A DNA stretch of 64,000 nucleotides. It comes from Bombus terrestris (taxonomy: Eukaryota; Arthropoda; Insecta; Hymenoptera; Apidae). Shown here in pieces: positions 24,901 through 38,204 of the stretch. Where the stretch lies: assembly GCF_910591885.1 (NCBI RefSeq), contig NC_063283.1:11083001-11147000 (forward strand), given 5' to 3'. Position 1 is the first letter of the stretch. Every line of letters starts with the position of its first letter. A model generated the notes under the pieces. That model was given only the letters and a program-made list of their open reading frames with translations. It was not told where the DNA came from and did no database searches. Made by a program: the position numbers and the translations under genes.

Positions 24901-27900
24901 ACCGATGACGTGATTGCACCAACGTTTTGTCGAGAAAACGCCATCGCGATATTATTCTCCGTCGATTAGATCACCCTCTCTGGTTAAGCTCGACAGTTAT
25001 TAACTTTAGATACTTTCGAAATTCTTCGTTTCATATATGCTATGTACGACAGAGAAATACAGGGTAGAAACGTAGAAACATTCAAGAGCGCAGCAAAAAT
25101 TTCCACAATGCTTCCTTGAAATCGAAGAATAATTAAAAAGAAAGCAGTAAAAGAACCGAGATACGACTACGTCGTATTAAATAAATCGCTAGGAACAATT
25201 GGTTTCATGGAGAACATACATCATCCAACATCTTCCTTACGATTGATAAATTACAAATTTCTCAAATAAAAAGAATATATATTACAGGAATAAATATTAC
25301 AGGAATAAATAGGAAAAACTGTTTCCCCCCTCGTATATCCGCTTCAAAATACCTATCTTTGCCCTTTGAATTTTTCCATTTTGTAAAAACATATCGAATT
25401 CAGAAATCAGAATTTAGAGTGCAGTCTGTAAACGTGTGACGCACGCGTTAGAACACTGAATGTAGGATGGCGTTGAAAAACAGAGCGAGCTTAAACCTAT
25501 TAATTTCATCGACTTTACCTTCCTCCGTTGAATCGCTCAAACTTTCGACCCTATAGCGGACAAAAATGAAGACGAAGGAAGGGAAGAACAACAGAAAAGG
25601 AAAATAAAAGGTTGAAATAATCATACGCAAGTAAAATAACACGCGGATAATAATGAAAAGTAAATTCAACAAGTGGAAAGAAGAAAAATATGAGAAAGTA
25701 AGTCGGAAGAGAGAAAAGAAAGTAAAGTTTATAAATATAACGAGAGAGGAGAAAAAGATAGAGAAACGTTAAACGAAGGGAAAAGTTCCATCGATGTTTC
25801 TTGTTTAAGGCAACCAGGTTCGCGTAAGAAGCAGCCAAATTAAACAAAATTCCGTGGAAACCGTATTACAAGTTGGCACGTTCGAAGCGAATTTGTTCTC
25901 CTCCCTTCCGCGAGGGACACATACACATTCGAAAACTTGGATAACAATCTTCGTAAAAAAAGTTGCGAGGAAGGATGAAACTAAGCTGTGCGAGAAGTGG
26001 GAGAAATGTCAAAGGTCTTTAAACGTGGGCTGAAACGGCGATGGGAACATAAATTAGTCGCCTTTCGTTATCTGGCAAAAAGTTTCAACATTGCCAACCG
26101 CTGAAACGCAACGCGGCGTAACTGTCGGCTTCAGGCGGAAATTTCTGAAAAATTTCACACAAAGATTATTCAAAATTTACGTTTATTACGCCGAGAGAAA
26201 TACTCGATGATATCTCGTTAAATTCTCGTTGTCTCCGCGAAAAGACGAAGAAGGTGGAAAATAATACACGACGCCAAGATTTTTTTAATAACAGCATAGT
26301 ATTCCCTTTCCTCTCTCTTCCACCATTGTTTTCGTCATCGTTTGAGAAAATTCACTGCTCTACGATATTAGATCAAACGTTTTTTAAACTCTCTGTTAAA
26401 ATTCGACCGATTTCTTCGCATTGAAAATTTTCTAATCTTTGAAATTTCGAGAACAAAGGAATATAGCAAATGCTATTTTGCTCGCACTACTAAATAAATA
26501 AGAAAACCGTTTCCCTTATTTCAAAATTATCCAACTTGTCGAAATAAAAATATCGCTTGTTCATTCTCGAATCGTGTGGCTGAAAAACGAAAGAGAGATG
26601 TGACCGATATTTTGACGTTCACGAGCGTGCAGGGACGCGTAGGAAGAGACTGCGGGGGAGTTGCAGCACACAGTGGCTCGACCGACAGGGATGGAAAAAG
26701 AGGGAAACGGGATTGAGAGCGGGGGTACAGTACGGAACGATGACAAAGCGGGGAATAGGGGAATTGCGAGTGGAAATGGAATACCGGTAGGGGGAAATAA
26801 ATAGACGGGATGTGGTAACGACGGAATTGTTGGAATCGAGCAGGCGTAACCTGCGATATTGGAAAATTTGAAGAAGAAATTAGCAAAGGTCGATCTTTTC
26901 TAATTAAGGTGTATAAGTATGATTCTTTCAGTTCTTTTAACTTTCGATCTTTTAACTGTATATCTAAGAAATTGTACGTGTAGTTGGGCTTGATTCGAGT
27001 TAAGTTTCTTCATACATTTTTATCGGTCTATTTTATCATATGATCGATGATCATAAATGGGATAAGGTTCGTTTTTCGGCTAATTACAATACCTAAACTC
27101 TTCCACTTATTACTTCTAATAATTTTATTTGGGAAAAGAGAATGACGATGCGAATAAAGGAACGATCCTATTCGGAGAAAATGGCATTTTCTACTAGCGA
27201 GAATTGCGAGATTGATAGAAGAGCGATAGAATTATATTATTATATTATATAGTATCGTAATATGATAAAAAGCTAATCGACTCAACGAAGGAATCTACAA
27301 ACTACAAACACCTCGAATGTCATCTAAACTTTCGTAAACTCTCGTTCCAAGAATATCTTCTGCCGCACGGTCAGCATTCTCAAGACGCCACATGCCATCA
27401 CCATCGTTCCAATCTCAAATAAACTAGAATTCTATAAATTAGAAACGATTGGAAAGGATCGTCAGCTGCTATTGATCTATCCTCTTAACATTTCTTAAGG
27501 TAATCACATTTATTATATTATTAGAGGAAACGTATAGTCGTAAAAATTTTACGAGCAGGAAATAAAATCAAACTACCTGTAGTAAGAAATTCGAGTGTAA
27601 TTACTTTCAACTTTTCTACGCCTAGTAAATCTTCTTAAGATACTGTCAACGTTAGTTCGAAAGTTTTCGTGTAACGAAGCGAAGTGAAACTCGAACGAAG
27701 TACCTGCAACAAGCTTGTTCAATCTAGTTCCCTCATTTAGTCAAATTTTCCAAAATACCATCCTTATTTTTATACTCGCGGTGTGGAATTTTATTTCCAT
27801 TCAAACACTCTATAACGTAAATCCATTAAGCCTAAAAGAACGTCGTAAATGAAACGCCGAGCATCGTTCCTCTTAATTAATCTTTTATATTATTCGCATT

Positions 27901-28000
27901 GTCGTTTTTACCATAACAGATATAACAGAAATATAAAAAATATTGTACTCCGAGTTCATTGGAAATATCTCAAAATTGACAATTCTTTCTGTGGACAGGT
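15916..28000. other. non-coding, AT-rich, no supported gene
   Basis: About 12 kb with no convincing exon. Open frames (for example plus 16729-17130, 20548-20784, 21153-21458 and minus 26527-26886) lack domains and often overlap frames on the other strand. Local features are a GGATAAA-type short tandem repeat near 17290-17317, GC-richer patches at 18300-18740, 20460-20720, 22080-22340 and 24600-24930, a 12-bp tandem repeat at 23367-23402, and AT repeats at 23740-23830. The GC-richer patches may be regulatory or conserved non-coding DNA, which comparative sequence would be needed to show. Confidence 0.5.
23367..23402. repeat. 12-bp tandem repeat, three copies
   Basis: The unit CAGTGAATATTC occurs three times in a row, the last copy with one change (CAGTGAGTATTC). 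It is a short minisatellite with no evident function. Confidence 0.8.
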
Positions 28001-28019
28001 ATATCGTTCTGCTAGGTAA

Positions 28020-28450
28020 TTAACAATATGTAAAAACCGGTGCACGACCTAAAAGCAGATGCGGAAACAAATTCGAATAAGGGGACAAAATGGGTAATTG
28101 AACGGGGCGAACGAAGGGAAGGACAGAACGGAACGGAACGGAACGGATATAGTGGTCGGTCGTAGGTCTAAGGCGATAGAAATGAGAGGGTGAGAGGGAG
28201 AGAGGAAGAGAGGATATGAATTCCGTTGGCATGGGGAAGCGCGCATGCGGCTGCAGTGGCACTGTGTGCCCGGATCCTCAGTGCGATCCTCACCCGCGAC
28301 GCGTCTAGCACGATTCTCTCGGCCCTCCCGGGAGTCCCGAGGGACTCTGGGTATCCTCGCGATCGCGACTGCCTCCTCGACCGCTCTGTCAACCAATCGC
28401 GCGCCAAACTATCGCGGATTCCATGAAAAATCGACTTGCAGCCAATCGAT
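28020..28450. promoter_or_regulatory. CpG-rich island, candidate promoter region
   Basis: This is one of the most GC- and CpG-rich non-transposon stretches in the window. It begins with four GAACG repeats (28126-28145). It contains GCGCATGCG (28239-28247, resembling an NRF1/ewg-type palindrome), the hairpin GAGTCCC-GA-GGGACTC near 28339, and CCAATC close to 28394. Frames on both strands are open by virtue of composition and encode nothing recognisable. A transcription start region is a reasonable inference, but no exon with splice sites could be tied to it. Confidence 0.3.
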
Positions 28451-30388
28451 TCCCATTTGTTTTCTCTTCTTTTTCTTTGTTTTTCTTTTGCTGAAATATC
28501 TTTATACAGGAATAGAAGAAGAACACGTGCAATTCCATGAAAATGGCAAATGAATTTGGCGGTAAGAAAAGGAAATACAGATGAACGTTATCGCAGTGGC
28601 CGGCCATTCTATCCGTACGTTTACTTCAAAAAAGTTACACAAGCGCGGCATCTTTTACTATATTCGCTTACCGTTGCTCTGTACTGCTCGGTATATGTAA
28701 CCAACTGTTTTGTATAATTACAATTATTTTATACGAAGGGACATCGATGTTTCAGACTGATCGAACGAGTTATTTATCAAATCTTTATTAAACGGGTCAT
28801 AAGACTGTGAATCGTGCATCAATGTTGGCTTCGGTTCACTTTTACTTTAATTAAAACAGATGGATTTTATGGCTAACGAGGGTACGATAAAGAGCAATTG
28901 TATTCTTTTCCTTTTTTAAACGGAATTTAGTGGCAATTTGTTGATTTCATTTTGAAAACGAGGTCGTTTGCAAAAGGACATAGACAGGTAAAATTATGTA
29001 TTCATTGTGTTTCTCTCTGTCACCTTGAAAATAGTTTAGCGCATGTCCATTGGTATCATTTTACGAAGGTTAATTTATGCAACATTTCTTTCCTTTAATG
29101 GTTGAATATTTACTACAAGATTTCAGGCGTATCGTTGCTTTCATCTTGAAATCAGTGGATTTTAAAAGTAATGAAGAACGTGGTTTCCGAAGAACGTACA
29201 AATATAGAATAATGTTCTCTTTCTTCTCTGAAAATATTTTGCTATGAAATTTCGTTTATACAAGTTCTTCCTTGGTAGCCAGATATTTAGTAGTTCGCTG
29301 TTAGCATCGATAAGATGGATTTTAAGTTAAAATGTTTAAAATTTTGGTCCAATTGTTATTTTTGTTATTTTCTTCCATCGAGAATAGTAATAAATAAAAT
29401 AGATTCGACAGGTGAAATTGAATCGGATTATCACACTTACACTCCCTACTCTTATGTTTCGAGGATAGTAATAAATGTGTGTACTGCATTACAGAGATTC
29501 GATGGTTAACCTTGAACGGATTGTCAGCTTAAACGTTGTAAGTCTTTCTTTCATCGATGAGTTGACAAGTATGATGTACGTACACAATGGTTTAAACATT
29601 TTTTTACATTTTGAAAGAACGAGTTAGTTAAAGCCACAAGTAGGAAAACAAGATTTAATTTAATTTCTCGTTCTCAAGTATTCAGAATATTGTCATTTCT
29701 ATTTTATCATTTCCACGCTACCTATTCTCAAAATTTCTCTAATCGACACTGATTTTGTAGAACAAGCCAGTTGCGGAACACAAATACGAACATAATTGAA
29801 CAGACGCGAAGAAACTGTTGTATGAAAAAGTTAAATTAGATAAACTTTTACATCTTCTAACCAATTCTAACTCTAGAACTTGAGAATTATTCCATGTACA
29901 TATGTACGATATATTTACCGAATTCGTATATTCCTATGTACAATATATCACAGTGTCCAATTAGGACAAATTGTCATTTTATAATAGTATAAATTACAAT
30001 TGTTTCAAATGGTCCAAAAATTTCATAGCGCCTGAAACTTCAATCATTGCTTTCCATCGAACCTACATAGAGGTAACTATTAAATTCACGCAATTACACA
30101 GACATCCATGTATCTTTCCTTGCGTCGACATTACGAGATTAATTAGCACCTGCGCGAGCGTAGCTACAGTTGATTTTACTCTTATTGTTAGATTCACCGA
30201 GGAAATGTCCATCGAAAAAGCGTTGCATTTTAATTAACGAATCGCAATTGACAGCGTTTCCCCGTTCCCTCGCTATAGTGTGTCGTAGATTTGCGAAATT
30301 TCCTTATCTCTATTCACCGTAAAGGTGCAGCTCTAGAGCTCGCTTCCGGCGCTATGGCGACCTTTCGTGTCAGCGCCTCCGTTATCAT
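28451..30388. other. non-coding, AT-rich
   Basis: No supported gene. Frames such as plus 29971-30237 have no recognisable domain. The DNA becomes GC-richer from about 30280, leading into the inverted repeats at 30389-30416. Confidence 0.55.
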
Positions 30389-30416
30389 CCATCAGGCCGT
30401 GTCCTGATGGACACGG
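30389..30416. repeat. two interleaved perfect inverted repeats
   Basis: CCATCAGG (30389-30396) pairs with CCTGATGG (30403-30410), and CCGTGTCC (30397-30404) pairs with GGACACGG (30409-30416). The two 8-bp stems interleave in the order A-B-A'-B', so a single strand could form either hairpin or, with trimming at the junctions, a pseudoknot-like fold. The function is unknown. Confidence 0.7.
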
Positions 30417-33400
30417 TCCAGTTTTTCACAACGCACGCTGGTACTCTCCATTCGTATCGACTCAAAAATGAAAATTTAATTTTTCCTGCTTTTTTCTCCT
30501 TTTTTTCTTTTCTTTTTTCTTTTTATCAGTTTATATATCCCTATGATTAAATTGTGGTAACTTGTTGCTTCGAGTTATTATTAGATTTAGTGGGATTAAT
30601 ATGAAATTTATTAGTTGCAGAGCGATTTGATCCGTTTTATTTCATTAGAAATCTCCTAAATCCTTTAAAAGTCAACCCTGGGATCAATCATTCCCACGAA
30701 TACTGCTTCAAATCTTCATATTCGCTAATCATTAAGCAAAAAATTCTAATAATGAAACAAAAAATAAAACATCAAAGGATGCCATGCAATTGATCGCAAA
30801 TTTTAAACCGAATCGTTGTTTCAAAATCGAAGAAATTCCAATCGATTCAGGGGAAAAGGAATATAGAGAAACAATAATAAAAAAAGAAGTTTATCGAGCG
30901 TCCATAGCTTTCATTCTTGACAGTTTCCCAATGGTTTCTCGGAAAAATGAACAATCGTTAGCGAGAATCGCAGAATTCTTCAATTTTATTCGTAGAATTG
31001 ACCTAAGCCCCTTTATCGAGAATAATTGTACAAACATAATTTAAGAACGAAAAGGGGGAAAGAGGAAAAGGGGGAAAAGGACGGGTGATTCGCGATCATC
31101 AGTGTCCACACTGATCGAAGGTATACACGTTATTATTACTTTGTTTCTGTCCGAACAGCTATCATGGAAGGATTGTCGTTGATCGTACACGCAATTTCGA
31201 CACTGTAGATAGTGTATAATTAAAGCCAGCGATTAGTAGTCGAACGCGACGATGCTTACTTCGCTGTCACGTTTTCTCCTTCAATTATTCATTCTGTAAA
31301 TGTTTTCTCTCTTATGTCGACCGATACCGGTTGCTCAAGCAGCTTTCCCTTCCGCGTCTTTTCGCTTGTCTTGTTTTTTATTATTTTCCTCTTTTTGGTT
31401 GGGTACTGGCAGAATTTAGCATTAAAACGATGTATTATATTTCATTTCCAGATCGCTGTTTCAAATAGATAAGAAAAAGCAATCCTTTACGAAGAAGATG
31501 ACATGTTAATTAGAATTTGATACCGTATTTGATGTTCCACGTAGATACGTGGAACGATGTTCGATTAAGGAACATTTAACGATTTCAGTTAATTACGATG
31601 CACATTTGCGCAAGCGGTAGCAAATAATTAGGTTATCTGGCAAATGACCGAATTGCCAGTGTTCCTATCTACATATCGGGCCATTTGTAAAATCGAGCTT
31701 GAATTTTTAAACGATTCGTTAATGGGCAAACGATAATTGCACCGTGGCTAAAAATTAATTTCGCTAATGCGTCATTTCGGCCATTCCCGGGCTGCCAATC
31801 AACATTCGAATTATCGACGCGCCTCCTCCTCCGATTATCACTGGCTTAATGATAAAACTACTTGTCGATTTGGTTCTTATAACGTTTACCAGAAATAATG
31901 GTCCCTTTTACCTAGTGGGAACGTCCAACTGAATGATGGATCGTGTTGGAAGAGAACAAAATTTGACGCCATTGCTATTCACAGACCACTGGGGAAGAAA
32001 ATGACAAGTAGATCGCGAATATTTATGCAAGTTCATAGTTTTATGTATGTGTTAAAAAACTGAATCATACACGGTATTTATACGTATAGAGAGTTGTTTT
32101 ACCGATTAAATATAATTAGCTGTTCGATCGAACACGTGATTAGCGGTGTTGATTCGTCTTGGACGGATGAATCAGGAATAATCGCGATCTGGATCAGATC
32201 TTCGAAAATAACCCTTAACCTAGTGCCACAGCATAATGATATCTGCCGGTTGTATCAGCACTTTCTTTATCTGACTGTATCCTCGACACACGCCAAATAT
32301 GTATCCTATGTATAGGCTGAAGTATTACTGTGTCCATTTCGGATATTTCCGTTACTTGCAATAATAAAAAAAACCGTTGTTGAAAAATGTTATACATATA
32401 CGAATTTTGCACAGTGATAGAGATGGATACGAACATTTTTTGTGTGCGTGAAGCCATAGAGGAGATTTCAAGATCATCTATATCTTTTAAAAGCAAAGCT
32501 GTATCTTTTATCGCTGTGTCGAGACGAATTCAGTAAGTTATCACTGGATATTATCCTCCAGTTATCCTAAATATCTTAAAAGAAATAACATTTTGTGGTT
32601 GGTTTTTGTCTTTTCTTTTCTTTTTTCTTTTTTTTTCTTGATTACAATTTCCAACATCGAGCATTATTAAAAGGGTTTTTGACTTTAGGTTTAGGGCGTT
32701 TCAGAGGGTATGCAAGTATTGGAAATTTGTAGTGGTAAAAATTTCGGGTACTCGAGCTTTCTTTGCGATTTCGAATTCGAATGCTGAAGTGTTTTTAATG
32801 AAATTACAGGGAATTTTGAATGTCAAAAATTTTGAATATTTGAAGTTTCTTCGTGTCACGATGTTTTAATGTGAGAATATATCTAGTATTAGTCGTGTAT
32901 CATATTCATTTTTAGTATTTTCACTTTATAACTGAAATCTTGAGAATTTCAATATACATTCGATATACAACTAGAATATCAGACACTAAATTCTATATTA
33001 AAAGCTCAATCTATAATTCGATTCAATCGAAACTAATAATCAAATCTATGGGCGTGCCGACGCGGTAATAGATCCTGACGAAAATATTCATATTCCATAT
33101 TTACTGTTCGATATACTCACGTTTGTTAGCAATAGTCGGTGCTTAGAAACGTCGAATGTCTCAAATTTAGTAGCAGTTTGGCACTAATATTACTTTTCGA
33201 TTGGAGTTTTCCAAATTTCAAGCTGTTCCGAACACAAAATTTCAAAGCATGTACTTAAAAATTCTGAATCTACCAAATAGTTGATTGCGTTGGCATATCG
33301 AATCTGTATTGGAAATTAAAAAATTGAACGATGCCTGAACGTGTTCGTAGCATTCCTTTCGCCGACATCGTTTACCTGGGCAATCCCCGTAGAATTTTCC

Positions 33401-35557
33401 CTGGAATGGAAAATATTTGCCGCGTAATGTGTATACCGAGGGAACGGATCTTGGCAGTAAATAAAACGGAAACGTAAATAAGATGGAATATGAATCAGAC
33501 GAGATCACTCCGAGAAGGAAATGTTTCTCCACGATGGAGCTAGATTGCTCGTACTGGATGCGAGACGCGTTTCGGACGGCTACTTACAGCTGGAAAAATA
33601 TTTGCCCAAATCGAAGGTGCAGGCAGTTGCTGAACGTGTCAATTAGACAGAGACAATTTTTCTGCGTCGCGTCGCGGGCAAAGTGTCTTTTAACCAGTGC
33701 CGTGATATTAACGATTCTAAACGATCTTCTGACACATTTCCAACCACTAACGTTTTCTTTACACATATCGGAAGCTTTAAATGCTCAAACCAGGCTTTTA
33801 GAAAATTCTACTGTCAGAAGACATTTAAGAGCTTTGAACCGTGAAAATCCATTTATGTTATTTATTAACCGGAAATTTCTATAAAGTTGGAAGTTAACCA
33901 AGGCAGATAATTCCACTTTGCTTGCAAATATACATAAACATACGTATATGCATATGATATAATTTATTTTTAACGGAAATAATAGGATGTATTTAAAAAC
34001 CTATAAATTCCATGTTTAAGCAAAGAAATCGATCTATCAAAGAGGTGGGTAATCAGAATGACAAGTTAATTCGTCTAGCTCGGTTAACAGGGTAAACGAT
34101 CGACGCTTGAAATCCTTAAACCCTGCTTAAACTTGTCGTAATACATACTTGGAGAACACCGAGCGAACAAGTTTCCGTTAATCCCGTCATCAATTTCAAA
34201 TTTCTCGCCTACCGGAACAACTTTATCCTCTGCGATGTGACGCGACTCTATCTTAATCGCTCGCACCGTTCCCTCCAGAAACAGAGGATCGTGTGAATAA
34301 GAAGAAAAAGGACGAAGGGAAAGAATCGAAGAGCGAGAAAGAAGAAAGAAGAAAAAAAGGAAAGAAAGTGGATTTCACGCGAAATCTTTCGGCACTGCCG
34401 CCGCCACCCCAAGCATCGGAGAACTCGCTAACTTATATATCTACCTTTACCTACTTTGCTTGACGGCTAGATTAAGATTAAAAGATGACCTCGAGCCTCG
34501 CAAGTCTTTCGGTCTCCAGTCACGCGTACGACCTTCCGATTCTTTGTTGAAAATCCCACGAGTCTCTCTCTCTCCCATTTGTTCTTATTCTTTACCCGAG
34601 GAAACTTCGCATTTATACCTTGATTAGACGATATTTAACCTTCATCTTCGCTAACTTATCCTAAAGTATTGTTTGTGCCGTCAACGGTTTAAAACAAAAG
34701 GTAGCTCGGTGTTTATGCTGAAAAATGACAGACGAATCGGCTTGCTAGCAAAATAGAATGGACGTAACTCTGCTTGAAGGTATACAGCTATGTTAGCCGT
34801 GCGTCTACCCGCGGTGCTTCTCCGCACATTTATCGAACTATGATATACACGCGCACTTATGTATATACATCGGAGTATGTCTCCAAGTAGGTAGGTAGAT
34901 GAATTCCCGCAAGAAATTAGAATATTATTTTTATATTATCGTACTCTTATATCTTATATTATTTATAGTTATCGTTTGTTTCGTTGTATTGTCGTTATTA
35001 TTATTATATTATTGAAATTTACCAAACTTCGACACAGTCGTGTCATTGTTACACCATTCGCATCACAATACGAATCTGTCTTTTCTCCGTACGAAACGTA
35101 CCGATACATTATGAAATATAGATAATAAACAACCACACAAATAATCGTAAAGCGATCGTGAAATTAGTACAGAATATAAAAAGGATACCTCTTAATCTGC
35201 TGCGCTGCATATTTTAATTGTTTACAACTCATTTTGTCCTGCATTCTAATTATAAGCTTCACCATTTGAAAATTTGAAACACGAATGCTATTAATCATAA
35301 ATAAATACTCGCTCATTTCCATCGCCAAGCGAAATCATTACTTTGCAATTTATTATCGACGTGAGTCAATGGTTTTATCGGTAAAAGGATTTCTCGATCA
35401 ACCGTTGTGGAAGCTCGTTTCACGCGGAAAAGCTATCCGGCCGGTCGGTTTACTTATTTACGTCGCTCGCTCGTAAAAATCCAAGCAACTGTTGCTGTGC
35501 AAGGCGGAATGGAGTAACATTCGCGATAAATGTTGAATTTGTTAAACATGGGCCTGG
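30417..35557. other. non-coding, AT-rich
   Basis: No supported gene. Pyrimidine runs occur at 30487-30530 and 32606-32640 and a purine-rich tract at 34290-34370. A GC-richer patch at 31640-31860 is bounded by the palindrome at 31534-31555. The plus-strand frame at 33483-33884 (133 codons) has no recognisable domain, and the same DNA is open in other frames. Confidence 0.5.
31534..31555. repeat. perfect inverted repeat, 10-bp arms
   Basis: GTTCCACGTA and TACGTGGAAC are exact reverse complements separated by only two bases (GA). A near-continuous 22-bp palindrome could be a binding site for a dimeric transcription factor; each arm contains CACGT, an E-box-like core. Confidence 0.75.
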
Positions 35558-35652
35558 TGTTTCGCTATTATTAACAGACGCTACTGGTAATCATATCCTC
35601 CTGATGTTTGGCTATTATTACCAGTAGAGCGACTAGTAATAACAGCGAAACA
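35558..35652. ncRNA. long hairpin, pre-miRNA-sized foldback
   Basis: The segment opens with TGTTTCGCTATTATTA and closes with its imperfect reverse complement. The arms are about 34 and 36 bases, separated by a loop of about 25 bases. Most positions pair (about 29), with a few mismatches and a 2-base bulge; the terminal 9 pairs and the loop-side 10 pairs are perfect. Size and shape suit a microRNA precursor, but no known insect microRNA seed was recognised. A small foldback transposon remnant is an equally good explanation. Type is a candidate only. Confidence 0.35.
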
Positions 35653-36911
35653 ACAAGAAATCTTAGCACAATATTACCACGTAAAAACAACGGAAGAGAG
35701 GAAACAGTTGAGAAATAAAAGGAAACCGGATGAAATGCAGTAAAAAAGGTATTAAAAAGAGAAAAGGGCAAAAAGAGAACAAAGTTAATTGAATAATAAA
35801 TGTAAGATACTGTTTTGGCTACTACAACGTTAAACGGAACAAGAGTTGCTGTAAATAGTTGATGGGATTTAAAATGTTTTAATCGATACAATTTTTTCAG
35901 ATAGGATATATATAGACACGAGGAAATAACCAGATACATAATTCAACGAGAATACAAATTTCTTAAAGATAAAATTATCGTAAATTTCCATAAGCCGAGT
36001 ATAATTTCATTATAGATACACATACATATGTATGTATAAAATATTTCATGTACTGGAATATTATTTGTATATTTTGTACGTTAGTAAGTAGTAATAATTT
36101 GATCGTACACGTGAAATATTTTAGATATAATTAGCAAGTTTCGAAAGAAACGTTTTATTTGCAAATATTTCTTATACTTTTCCAATATAAATCAATTATT
36201 AAAAAAATAAACAACATCTATATGCTAAATACACTGTTCCAGAATTGTTTTCCGTGTCACGTGTAAATGTTTATAGGCATTCCTTATATTTGTACGTTTC
36301 TTACAGAACCGTCCTAAAATCAGTCTTTTCACTTTTGTCTATTTAGTTGCTGCAATAGAACTATTCACAGTAGCGATTCTTTCTTTTCAGCATTCTTTTC
36401 AGCGATTCTTTTTTTTCACTAATTATTTATTATAAAACTAAGAGAAATATCTACAATCCCTGCTTCAGAATTCCATTAAGATTTCTGCAGAACGATCATT
36501 CTTCCATTCGAAGAAACATGCCAACCCCTTTCGTGTTTTTATTACTTACGCAAAATTAGCAAGATTTATACTCGATGAATTAATAAGATCCCATTAAAAC
36601 AATAGTTGTTCGATTCAAATGGATTTACGTATAATTTGAACGTGCTAACAGGCCGATATCAATGAGTATAGCCTCGACGCACGGCTCAAAGACGCGATAT
36701 AACGAGCTACCTGGCTTCTTACCCTCTATACTGCTATTTGCATCTCGTTCGCGTCACACTCCCTTCAAGAAACGACGCGAACAAACGATTGCGACCAGGC
36801 AAACAGAAACGTTCGAGGTATGTATTGCTGCAGCCTGCTAATTGACGATACCGTTTAATGGGAGCAACGATTATGACTGTGCCTGTAATTAACGAGTATG
36901 ATAATTAATGC

Positions 36912-36930
36912 TCAGCATGTAGCATGCTGA
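36912..36930. repeat. perfect inverted repeat, 8-bp arms
   Basis: TCAGCATG and CATGCTGA flank the three bases TAG. It sits beside TAATTA-type sequences in a GC-richer non-coding patch, so a protein-binding site is possible. Confidence 0.6.
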
Positions 36931-38204
36931 TTGCAAATATCGACGGCTGTCCGTAGGAAATCGTCGTGTTGCGTCGTTCTCTCGCTCTCTCTGTTAATTC
37001 GTAATTAACTTCACTACACACTATTAGAGAACTATTTTTCTTCGCGGTAATTGTCTTTCGAGTCGCTTGAAACGTAGTCGTTCGATTCTCGATCGAGTTG
37101 TATCTATTTGAAATAAATCCGAAATAATTGAATTAGTAATCATCGTTTAGAATAAATATTTCTTTTTATACTTGTGGTATTTCAAAAATCGAGAAAGATT
37201 CAAGTATGTAATATAATAGATTATTCGTTAGGTTTATATTTAATCGGCGCGACGTTATAAGTAGAATAAGACTGTTTCTGGTCAGGTAGCTCGGATTATC
37301 AAAATAGAATTATTCTTTTCCCAATGGAGATCTGACGTGTGTGGAATAATTTTCGCTTATGACAGGTTAAATATGTATTGGCTATTTCAAGCTAGGCTGT
37401 CTCGTTCCGTTTTAATTCATCGTTGATAGATCGTTGATAGAGAAAGCAATGTAAGCCAAGTATCTGTGTTTTTTATCAGATTGTGATAAAGATAGAATCG
37501 TTCTTCGTTTAACAAAAATCGAACAATATAAAATAGATTTAGTTTGATAAAAAAAACGATAGGAGTATATGGGTTGCGAAATACAAATAGTACAAGCTTT
37601 ATAAAAAAAATTCTTTTCATTTTATATTTTATTGTGGGAATAATATAATTTTTTTAGCTAATATCCCATTATAAAATGTTATTCTATGAAATTCTAAAAT
37701 AGAACGATCAAACAGTTGGAAAATTAAAATTTCTAACAAAAGAAATGCATCATCTGAAACTGGAGTAGTCATATCTTTCAACGATAAATATATCAAAGTA
37801 TGAATAAATTAGATTTTTCAAGAATAAAATTACACCATTCCGAAACTAAAGTCTTCTTAAGGAAGAAGAAGGAATAAAAGTGAAACAGTTAACTTAGATT
37901 TAATTTATGCACACTACTGGCGAAACTCTCGAGTATCCTGAGATCCCAGTTTCGTAAAAAAGAACGCTGGTATAATGATTCGTTACTTCGATTACACGAT
38001 TCGTGTCCTAGTTAAAATGAAAATTCCACGCTGCTGAGAAGCTTTCGACATGGGACGACGCGGTGTAAATATTAAATTAAGACGTCGCGTCGATGGAACA
38101 AGTTTCACCAGAGCTTTGGGGCCAATTTAAAGCCACCTTTGGAAATTGATAAGCTCTTTCTGGATCCTCGTTTAATTGCAGCTTGTTTCGTAGCTCCGAA
38201 ACTG

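Noticed and set aside
33483..33884. 133-codon plus-strand open frame
   Set aside because: No recognisable domain, overlapping open frames in other phases and on the minus strand, and no splice signals. Length alone is not evidence here.
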